Shown: positions 54,391-64,000 of the stretch, piece by piece | How positions within the stretch are numbered: the first letter of the stretch is position 1 | Layout of the letters: the number at the start of each line of letters is the position of its first letter | Source of the DNA: Diplolepis rosae | Lineage: Eukaryota; Arthropoda; Insecta; Hymenoptera; Diplolepididae | Reading direction: 5' to 3' | Length of the DNA: 64,000 nt | Assembly (NCBI GenBank): GCA_030998225.1 | Contig: JAPYXD010000608.1 | Span: 1,208,501 to 1,272,500, forward strand | Position numbers and translations under genes: made by a program | Notes under the pieces: model-generated | The model's input: the letters and a program-made list of their open reading frames with translations, nothing else | The model's database searches: none | What the model was told of the DNA's origin: nothing

Positions 54391-54702
54391 GTGATATTTG
54401 GTTTTGGAGACGTCAGCGCCATTCAGTATTATTTCATGAAACACGGACTGTGATAATTAGATTGCTAGGTGACGTTAAAGTTCTAAATTTCTCGGACATT
54501 TAAAATCCGGTCACGTTCTCGTGACTTTGACCGTCATTTTAAGACAACTTGAGAATTTACAGAGAATTTAAGAGAATTTTACCATACCTTCACCAAAATT
54601 TTCTTTATCATTAAACCTTATAATATTGTAAATTTATTTCCAAACACTATGAATTGCAATAGTGAAGGTTTCATAAAAATAAACTACGAAAAATGTCAAG
54701 TT
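54391..54702. other. Flank of foldback, no gene seen
   Basis: Starts with a second partial minisatellite-like unit (GACGTCAGCGCC near 54408). The rest is AT-rich. Confidence 0.4.
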
Positions 54703-54984
54703 TTATCGGAATCCAATATCAAAAAAAGTTTTTTTTATAGCCATTATATTAAATTCAAACATAAAGAACAAGTAATTCAAGTTTTCTTCGCACAAATTAC
54801 GCTTTGATTTAAATAATTGTTTGACAGTTTCGGGACAGTTTATGCACTTTTTTAAGTGTTCTATTTGTCGAGTGGCATGCTTTCTGTACATCTGATCACA
54901 GTATTTGCACTTGAAAGAAGCTTTATTTTGTTTATCAATAATTTTTATAAAATAATTCCAAACTATATTCTTTTTTTTCCCCAT
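54703..54984 (-). pseudogene. BED zinc-finger fragment of a hAT transposase
   Basis: A 93-codon frame beginning MGKKKNIVWNYFIKI. The pattern W-x-YF, C-x2-C (KCKYCDQMY), then H and C (IEHLKKC) is the BED finger that starts many hAT transposases and binds their DNA ends. The catalytic part is absent. The frame runs on into unrelated hydrophobic residues (YLFFMFEFNIM), so it is a remnant. Confidence 0.65.
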
Positions 54985-55449
54985 TTTTATTGCGCACGTT
55001 ACACGAACTTCGAGAACAAAGCATTTATCAAAAACAATTGAAAGCTTGAACCGTTACGGAAAAATATTTTTAAATTCTCATAAATTCTCGAAGAGCACAT
55101 TCATCAGAGAAATTCTCAGTCATATTCCCGTGCTCCCAGACATATTCTCGGTTACATAAACTCTTTAGAACTCTAATCACCCACACCTACCAGTACGTCA
55201 TTAGCGGTCGGAATAGAATTCGAAGTTACATGAGTAACTCTTTGATATATTGTTATTTATGGAAATAAAAACTATTGTTGATATATAAAAACACGCCTAC
55301 CAATATTTTCCACACCTTTGGGTCCACAAATATTATTTAAATAAATAAAAATTAATATAAGACAAAATATCGAACTCTTCCAGTACATCAACTTTAAAAA
55401 CATAGTTTTGAGAATAACGCGTTCAAAGTTTCATAAGCATTTTACACAT
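54985..55449. other. AT-rich sequence, no gene seen
   Basis: No frame or repeat boundary supported. Confidence 0.4.
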
Positions 55450-56760
55450 AGTAAAAAAAAAATTTGTTCAGCTTACACTGAGTCGTCTATTCCAGGGCCA
55501 TATAAAACACCCTCCATTCCTTCGGCAGCCTCTAATCATCAAATTTGGTGCTGTCTGCGGACCATTCTTCCCTCTCTTGTGTTCTCCTGCGCTCTGCGGT
55601 CCGATATCGTGACGCGCTTCGTATCCTCTTTTTGGGCATATAAATACGCATTGGGCCCCTGTGAAAGTTCCATTGCACTCATATAATATAAAAAAGATAC
55701 ATTACCTACGTTGAATACACCGGCAGTGATGTATGCAGCCATTTCAACAATTTTTGAGCCGAATGGATCGATTTTTGGATTGGATACACAGCCTTAGAAA
55801 CATCCTCTAGTATTGACTGATAATCGTGTTTAAATTCGGATAATTCCATTCGCAGCTGCTGCCCGATGTCAACAGCACCATAACTCCGGTCCGATCGGGC
55901 ACTTCTCGTGTTGGCGATTTTCGTCTGTGGGAAAAAATAATAGAATGTATCTCATATTGCATTGCGCATGTCCTCTACGGAATCGCATTTTCTCCTTATT
56001 GCTGAGCCATAATAAACAGTTCATTTATCTATCATTTTACCAGTAAGATTTCCTTTACCGCCAAGAGTTTTTATTCTCTTTTTTCCCACTTTTTTCGTAA
56101 AAAGAAGTATATCCTCGCTTTTCCACGTTCCAGCACCAGATACCGTTAATTCTGTAGAATTTTCCTCGCCTTGGTGTTCCGAAGTCAAAAGTGGGAAAGT
56201 TGGAAGTGTCTTGATGGCTGTTTGTACGCAGGAATATATATTACTTATAATTATATCGTAAGTATTCTGCATTTTAAAAGCTGGAATGTCCATTAATCCA
56301 CAGAATTTTGTAGCGCCTTTCAATCCCAATCCAAAAACTCTCATGGGAATAAAAAACGTCTATTTATTGTATAATAATGCCCGACAAACGGACTAGAATT
56401 TATTGTACGAGCTGCACACTTATCACACAACAAAATAATCTTAAAACCAAGTCTTCGTTCAGAAGCAGTTTCGAATTTCACCTCTCCGTCATAGATTTTA
56501 CACAACATATATTCAGAAATTGCTGCAAAAAGCGTAATAAAATTCAAAATTCGATATTCAACGGACGAATCACGCGGAACAAAGATCTCCTCTTACACTT
56601 TCAATTTTTTCGCAGAGGCTCTAAAACTGCTTTCGTCCGTCTCAGCTGTTTTTGGATTAAAAACATGTTTTCTATTTTTATTTCTCGACTTGCGCGTTTT
56701 GGTGGATACTCTGTTTTCTCTACTACACTTCATTTTCACTGAAAAATCACAAGATAAGTT
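55450..56760 (-). pseudogene. Mutator-like transposase, decayed
   Basis: Reading the - strand from 56745: MKCS-like start and a basic linker, stops near 56590, then FAAISEYMLCKIYDGEVKF and RRLGFKIILLCDKC (zinc-ligand pair), YTINRRFLF, and in the next frame FGLGLKGATKFCGLMDIP and TVSGAGTWK (where a GDGTW-type catalytic motif is expected; the Asp is replaced by Ala). Further homology continues to about 55480 with many stops. This is the arthropod Mutator-like family with the KFCGLMD signature. The same family left fragments at 32490 and 34118. Confidence 0.7.
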
Positions 56761-57625
56761 TGGAAATAAAAACCGTTGAATTTAGCTCGCAGGTATATAA
56801 AGAACGCTACTACACTGTCACACAATGTATGTGAATACAATAGAAAGGTAATTAAAAGGAGCAGCGTTCTGGGTAGGCAGCTGCCGCTCGGGCCTCTGCT
56901 CCCATAGTACTTTCAAACGCTCCGAGACGTCTTTACAAATGTGCGTGTAACTCCGAGAATATTTGGCGGATCGGCATAAAGTTTTGTGTATATAGACTTG
57001 AATCTGTGTACATTACGAAAATGAAATTTGAAAAAACAATTGATTCTTTGAAAATCCTGACTGCGTATAACCCTTTAATATTTCTATTCGGTTTGTATTC
57101 AGACCCTTAAAATACTTCTATCCGATTTTTGCCTGATTTCTATCTGGTTCTTACATGGCTATTATTTATATGCGAGTTCTGAAAATCCTACAACCTGGTT
57201 CCTACACGGTTCTTATCAGGGAAAGAAGCGGTGATTGCAAAAAAGAACGCCTTCGCTCTTTGGAACTCTACTACATTCAGGTTTTCGAGCACACGCGCAC
57301 ACACACACGCCCTTATACACTTCGAGTTTGTTATTAAACTGATGATTGTCCATATTAGCATACATACAGAGTTTTAAATAGAGGCTGATATATCTTAAAT
57401 AATAAAATATACTAATACAACGCATACATAAACCTGACTAAGTATTTGAAACTTCGATCGCATCATACTGAGAGTGAAGATTGGAACTGTTCTTATATAC
57501 TAAGTGGAAGAAAGTATTACAGTAATTTCATCCCCTTAGCCCACCTAGAAGTATGAAAAATGAACTGTTATACTTGAAGTCAGGGGGTACGGCGAAGTCC
57601 CGCACTTCTACTGTTAATGTATAAT
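56761..57625. other. Sequence without a supported gene
   Basis: Contains a short (AC)n-rich stretch near 57293-57315 and weakly repetitive text (TATCCGATT, TATCTGGTT) around 57085-57160 that resembles 63120-63230. Confidence 0.4.
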
Positions 57626-60505
57626 CGTTGAGAGAAGATAGGTATAGAGGAGACATCCAGGGCGATTGAATGGTCCAAACCTTGCGGGGAAAGACGCCAG
57701 GGGTAGGTAAAGTTCCGGAACCAACCACGGGGATCGACACTTTCGAAAGTCAACAAAATCTCACGGATAAGAAGTAAGTTGTAGGAGTAAGGCCTAAACT
57801 TGTGTTGGTGAGTCTGCTGTATTCATGATGGGTCAGGTAGTCCTCGTCGATTCAACCCTAGCTTGTCGACAGAATTTCACAAAATAGCTTTTTACCTCTT
57901 TTCCTTCTACTTCGCTCTTTACTAGTTTTTTCCTAAGATCGGATATATATTTTTAAAAAATATATATATAAAATTAAAATAGTAGATTGTATTGACCCTT
58001 GATTTAATTCATAATACTTCTAAAGCCAATGCAAAGGTACCAAGTATTATGAATTATATATATATAAAATAATACATAAAAGAGTATATGTAAAATATTT
58101 TATATTATAATTTTTATAATATAATATATATGTATTTTATATATATATAATATTATGTATTATATTATATTTTACATTATAAATTTTATAATATAATATA
58201 TATAAAATATTTTATATTATAAATTTTTTATTATAATATATAAAAGAATATATATAAATATTAAATATATATAAATAAACCATGTATTAGAATTAACAAT
58301 TTTTTTTTGAAATTTATTACATATTTATTGACAAATCGTTTTCAATATTCTTTCATTATCTTGATTACAATACTGAAGACATATATACAATGAAAATAAA
58401 ATATCAATGATGATATTTTGAAACTTTAATTTTCATACACATATAATTATAAATATTATTCTCTATAGGGATACAATAATAATTGCTTTCTTTTTTAAAT
58501 TTACAATTCTTAGAAAAATTAAAACAAAGTATTGCTTTTAATATATAATAATTTGTTTGAGAATGTTAGAGAAAAATATTCTCTACAACTTGACCGTTTC
58601 CGATTTTTGAAAATGAATTCTTTAATGGCTGAAATTATGAAAAAAGAGTTTTTCAAAACAAAATTATAAATATCAAATCCAAGCACTTGCAGGTGCAAAG
58701 TATAGGCGTTATAAACGGATTTTTACAGAGGATCTATAAAATCTTGACTTAGTTTCTAGATCTACAGAATTATGACATGGAAGAATATTGTTATTTGTAC
58801 GAATGCATCAATATTTTTCTTTGGATTTAAAAAAATTTGATTGCAAACTAGTTCCTGTAAATTATCTGTCTTAATTTAGTCGATTCAATGGAATTTAATA
58901 AATAGAATTTTTTCAATAAAAAATAAATGACAGAATTTACGTAAATCAATTATTTGAGTCCCCAGCAATTTTTAATTATCATTAAAAATGTTTTTTTATT
59001 ACTTAAACAGAGAAAAATCATTTCAATTAATCTAGGGTAAAGAAGTAATAAAGTTAAAATGATTCATTTTTTATTTTTGGTTTGTAATATGTAATAACTT
59101 CCAAAAAAAAATTGTGAATATTTCTATTTTTTCAAAATATAAATCCAATCTTAGAAAAAGACAAGTCAAGAACGAAGTAGAAGGAAATTCATTTATTTTT
59201 TATTGAATATATTCTATTGATTGAATTCCATTGAATTGATTGAAATAAGTCAGATAATTTACAGGAATTAGTTTGAAATCAAATTTTTGAAATTCAAAGA
59301 AAAATATTGATGTAATCGTCCAAATAATGATGTTCTTTCGTGTCATAATTCTGTTGATCTGAAAACTAAGTTAAGATTTTATAAATCCTTTTGATTTGAT
59401 TTATAATCTGAAAAGATGATGATTGAAGGGATGGTTCTTTATAATTACATTGCTGCTTTACAGTAAATGCTAATTAGTCGTAAAAGAGCCCTTTCGCCTT
59501 TCTTACTGTAAAATTCTATAAAATAACTTCAGATCTGAAGCTGGTCATTTACATTCTCTAACAAATTATTATACATATATTAAGAGCAATACTTTGTTTT
59601 AATTTTAGTTTTTCTAAGAATTGTAAATTTTTTTAAAAAAGCAAATATTATTGTATCCCTATAGAGAATAATATTAACTTTGTAACCGTATTGTATAAAC
59701 GAAAATTATATTGTATGAAAATTAAACTTTCAAAATATCATCATTGATAATTTATTTCCATTGTCTATATGTCTTCAGTATTGTAATCAAGATAATGAAA
59801 GAATATTGAAAACGATTTGTCAATAAATATGTAATAAATTTCAAAAAATTGTTAATTCTAATACATGGTTTATTTATATATATTTAATATTTATATATAT
59901 TATTTTATATATTATAATACAAAATTTATAATATAAAATATTTTATATATATTATATTATAAAATGTATAATATAAAATATAATATAATACATAATATTA
60001 TATATATATATTATATTATAAAAATTATAATATTAAATATTTTACATATACTCTTTTATGTATTATTTTATATATATATAATTCATAATACTTGGTACCT
60101 TTGCATTGGCTTTAGAAGTATTATGAATTAAATCAAGGGTCAATACAATCTACTATTTTAATTTTATATATATATTTTTTAAAAATATATATCCGATCTT
60201 AGGAAAAGACTAGTAAAGAGCGAAGTAGAAGGAAAAGAGGTAAACAGCTATTTTGTGAAATTCTGTCGACAAGCTAGGGTTGAATCGACGAGGACTACCT
60301 GACCCATCATGAATACAGCAGACTCACCAACACAAGTTTAGGCCTTACTCCTACAACTTACTTCTTATCCGTGAGATTTTGTTGACTTTCGAAAGTGTCG
60401 ATCCCCGTGGTTGGTTCCGGAACTTTACCTACCCCTGGCGTCTTTCCCCCGCAAGGTTTGGACCATTCAATCGCCCTGGATGTCTCCTCTATACCTATCG
60501 TTGAG
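57626..60505. mobile_element. Foldback element A of a tandem pair
   Basis: From CGTTGAG at 57626, the sequence GGTATAGAGGAGACATCCAG and the next 1.4 kb return inverted up to 60505, centre near 59065. The arms contain long TA-rich stretches and the GACCCTTGATTTAATTCATA unit that the LTR at 51533 interrupted. Frames in the GC-rich ends appear in all four arms and are not genes. Confidence 0.8.
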
Positions 60506-62933
60506 TGAAGATTGGTATAGAGGAGACATCCAGGGCGATTGAATGGTCCAAACCTTGCGGGGAAAGACGCCAGGGGTAGGTAAAGTTCCGGAACCAACCA
60601 CGGGGATCGACACTTTCGAAAGTCAACAAAATCTCACGGATAAGAAGTAAGTTGTAGGAGTAAGGCCTAAACTTGTGTTGGTGAGTCTGCTGTATTCATG
60701 ATGGGTCAGGTAGTCCTCGTCGATTCAACCCTAGCTTGTCGACAGAATTTCACAAAATAGCTTTTTACCTCTTTTCCTTCTACTTCGCTCTTTACTAGTC
60801 TTTTCCTAAAATCGGATATATATTTTTTTTAAATATATATATAAAATTAAAATAGTAGATTGTATTGACCCTTGATTTAATTCATAATGCTTCTAAAGCC
60901 AATGCAAACGTACCAAGTATTATGAATTATATATATAAAATAATACATAAAAGAGTATATGTAAAATATTTTATATTATAATTTTTATAATATAATATAT
61001 ATGTATTTTATATATATATAAATATTAAATAGATATAAATAAACCATGTATTAAAATTAACAATTTTTTTTGAAATTTATTACATATTTATTGACAAATT
61101 GTTTTCAATATTCTTTCATTATCTTGATTACAATACTGAAGACATATAGAAAATGGAAATAAATTATCAATGATATTTTGAAAGTTTAATTTTCATACAA
61201 TATAATTTTCGTTTATACAATACGGCTACAAAGTTAATATTATTCTCTATAGGGATACAATAATAATTGCTTTTTTTTAAAAATGTACAACTCTTAGAAA
61301 AATTAAAACAAAGTATTGCTCTTAATATATAATTTGTTAGAAAATGTAAATGACCAGCTTCAGATCTGAAGTTATTTTATAGATTCAATGTAGTTTATTT
61401 ATATTGGCATTGGGTCATAATTTTTCATTAAGTTTCCTTGAACATTGATTTTTAATGAAAAATTATGACCCAAAGCCAATATAAATAAACTACATTGAAT
61501 TTATTTTTGGGTCAAGATAAATACTGAAGACATTAATACAAACATGTCTCGAAATTATTTTATAGAATTTGACAGTAAGAAAGGCGAAAGGGCTCTTTTA
61601 CGACTACTTAGCATTTACTGTAGAGCAGCAATGTAATTATAAAGAACCATCTCTTCGATCGTCATCTTTTCAGATTATAAATCTCAAATCCACCTATCTG
61701 CAGGTGCAAAGTATAGGCGTTATGAAAGAATTTTTACAAAGGATTTATAAAATCTTAACTTAGTTTTCAGATCTACAGAATTATGACACGAAAGAACATT
61801 ATTATTTGAACGAATACATCAATATTTTTCTTTAAATTTCAAAAATTTGATTTCAAACTAATTCCTGTAAATTATCTGACTTATTTCAATCAATTCAATG
61901 GAATTTAATCAATAGAATATATTCAATAAAAAATAAATGAATTTCCTTCTACTTCGTTCTTGACTTGTCTTTTTCTAAGATCGGATTTATATTTTGAAAA
62001 AATAAAAATATTCACAATTTTTTTTTGGAAGTTATTACATATTACAAACCAAAAATAAAAAATGAATCATTTTAAATTTATGACTTCTTTACTATAGATT
62101 AATTGAAATGATTTTTCTCTGATTAAGTAATAAAAAAACATTTTTAATGATAATTAAAAATTGCTGGGGACTCAAATAATTGATTTACGTAAATTCTGTC
62201 ATTTATTTTTTATTGAATAAATTCTATTTATTAAATTCCATTGAATCGACTAAATTAAGACAGATAATTTACAGGAACTAGTTTGCAATCAAATTTTTTA
62301 AATCCAAAGAAAAATATTGATGCATTCGTACAAATAACAATATTCTTCCATGTCATAATTCTGTAGATCTAGAAACTACGTCAAGATTTTATTGATCCTC
62401 TGTAAAAATCCGTTTATAACGCCTACACTTTGCACCAGCAAGTGCTTGGATTTGATATTTATAATTTTGCTTTGAAAATTTTGTTTTGAAAAACTGTTTT
62501 TTCATAATTTCAGCCATTAAAGAATTGCATTGGCTTTAGAAGCATTATGAATTAAATCAAGGGTCAATACAATCTACTATTTTAATTTTATATATATATT
62601 TAAAAAAAATATATATCCGATTTTAGGAAAAGACTAGTAAAGAGCGAAGTAGAAGGAAAAGAGGTAAAAAGCTATTTTGTGAAATTCTGTCGTCAAGCTA
62701 GGGTTGAATCGACGAGGACTACCTGACCCATCATGAATACAGCAGACTCGCCAACACAAGTTTGGGCCTTACTCCTACAACTTACTTCTTATCCGTGAGA
62801 TTTTGTCAACTTTCGAAAGTGTCGATCCCCGTGGTTGGTTCCGGAACTTTACCTACCCCTGGCGTCTTTCCCCGCAAGGTTTGGACCATTCAATCGCCCT
62901 GGATGTCTCCTCTATACCTATCTTCACTCAACG
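60499..62933. mobile_element. Foldback element B of a tandem pair
   Basis: Begins with CGTTGAGTGAAGATTGGTATAG at 60499, sharing CGTTGAG with the end of element A, and ends CTTCACTCAACG at 62933. The arms match those of A with gaps. A small separate hairpin (61385-61500, arms about 45 bp, TTCAATGTAGTTTATTTATA) lies inside. Confidence 0.8.
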
Positions 62934-64000
62934 TACCTATCTTCACTCAACGATGTATATCTACCTGGTTTCTATACATATATTTTCTACCCCAAATTTC
63001 AAGTAGAGTAATTTTATGTTCGAAATTTTTGTTTTAGAGATAGGACCCGGTTAGTACTGGGTAGCCGGCGGACACGCTCTGAGTAACATATAGAGACCGG
63101 GTGGAACTGAAGTCAAAATCTACTTTTGTGTTTGCCAATAGATAATTTCTAGTCCGGTTCCCCGGATAGAATCTGGGTATCACCGAGAAGAACTGGTTTT
63201 CTGGATAGGGAAGAGTTTACCGGATAGGTAGAATCGAATATAATATTTTTTTAATTCAATTGTTAGCACTTTAACCCGAATAAAAATGAGGTCGATTTCT
63301 TCTTTTTGTCGGCATCGGCAAAAATTCGCGTCGCGTCGCTATCGTCAGGAGGTTTTGTTAATCTTGCTAGGAAGAATCGCGCATGTGGGACATTCTTTTG
63401 CAAATCGTACGAATTTAAAAAAAAAAATTGTTCACATTTTTAAAAGTCTTAAATTTTTTTCTGTGTCATCTTTTTATTAATTTAATCAACATGTATATCG
63501 GGATTTTCGAAAGAAATTTTTTTTTTTTTAGAGATATATTAATTTAAACTTTTGATAAAATTAGACAAAATGCTAAATTCTCTTGTGCTTAAAATTCATT
63601 ATCTCCGGTTGAAATAATCAAATCGATTTCGGGTCTGTTCCAGTTTTTGCTTATTACGTTGGGTTTTTAGATAGATATTTTCATAATTTTTATTTTGTTA
63701 ATTAACTACAGCTATAAACCATTTAATTGTTTAAACAATTTTTGCATTTTTGCCCCCTCAGTAGAAAAATTTGGAAAAAATACTATCATATGGGCTATGT
63801 CTCATTATAACTAGCGCATATTTAATAAAAGTGGAGATTTAATTAGATTGGAAGATATTAAATATTTTTGAGCGCGCGACGTGTTTAATCATGTCAGAAT
63901 CGACCAAAAGCACATTATGTTTCGAGGAAGGCTAGTTGCGGCGCGACAAAATAAAAATTATAAAAATATTTATCTGATAACCTAACGTAATAAGCTAGAA
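62934..64000. other. Right flank, no gene seen
   Basis: A less AT-rich part (63040-63240) with repeated CCGG(A/T)TAG-like words, then AT-rich DNA to the end. No frame with recognisable motifs. Confidence 0.4.

Noticed and set aside
57528..63037. Several 60-90-codon frames in the foldback ends
   Set aside because: The same GC-rich end sequence appears four times in alternating orientation, which explains all of them.

Overview
The window is AT-rich insect DNA made almost entirely of transposable elements nested in one another. Several mariner elements, R1-like and other LINE debris, TTAA- and TA-flanked MITEs, foldback elements and a chuvirus-like envelope gene in a Gypsy-type element point to an arthropod. 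A hymenopteran is my best guess, but I cannot prove it. No rRNA gene, intact tRNA gene or CRISPR array is present. Ordinary host coding sequence is limited to one good candidate exon (2403-2555, + strand) and one weaker one (33139-33486, - strand).

The centrepiece is a complete LTR retroelement of 17,584 bp on the - strand (3009-20592). Its 762-bp LTRs look identical, it is flanked by a 4-bp GTAG duplication, and it has a tRNA-Gly primer site and a purine tract. In transcription order it encodes gag, a 1591-codon pol, and then about 8 kb of accessory genes. These are a stand-alone CARD protein, a chuvirus-type class III envelope glycoprotein, a tandem double-stranded-RNA-binding-domain (dsRBD) protein, a dsRBD plus zinc-knuckle protein, a second envelope of the baculovirus-F/Gypsy type, two paralogous cysteine-rich proteins, and another dsRBD plus zinc-knuckle protein. 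Pol also carries an unusual spacer between RNase H and integrase: two AT-hooks, a long acidic repeat and a macro-domain-like segment. CARD and dsRBD families are known in apoptosis and RNA-silencing pathways, so the simplest inference is a virus-like retroelement equipped to act on host death and RNAi responses as well as to make envelopes. Three of the accessory genes contain frame breaks; gag and pol do not.

Left of this element (1-3008) is a mariner fossil inside an inverted-repeat element, then the candidate host exon. To the right (20.6-34.4 kb) are an unidentified ORF, a mariner with an almost complete transposase, a solo LTR related to the big element's LTRs, a decayed Gypsy gag, an internally deleted R1-like LINE, a third mariner with two stop codons, LINE debris and Mutator-like fragments.

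From 34.4 kb on, the DNA is dominated by inverted-repeat structures. These are a decayed SWIM-finger transposon (34.4-40.07 kb) with a hairpin of about 370-bp arms, a 4.4-kb near-palindromic foldback element with an 8-bp target duplication (40260-44700), a larger related foldback of about 9 kb (45.2-54.4 kb) containing another solo LTR, a decayed Mutator-like transposase (55.4-56.8 kb), and two adjacent foldbacks (57626-62933). All coordinates come from reading the sequence by eye. Domain calls rest on motif recognition, not on database searches.
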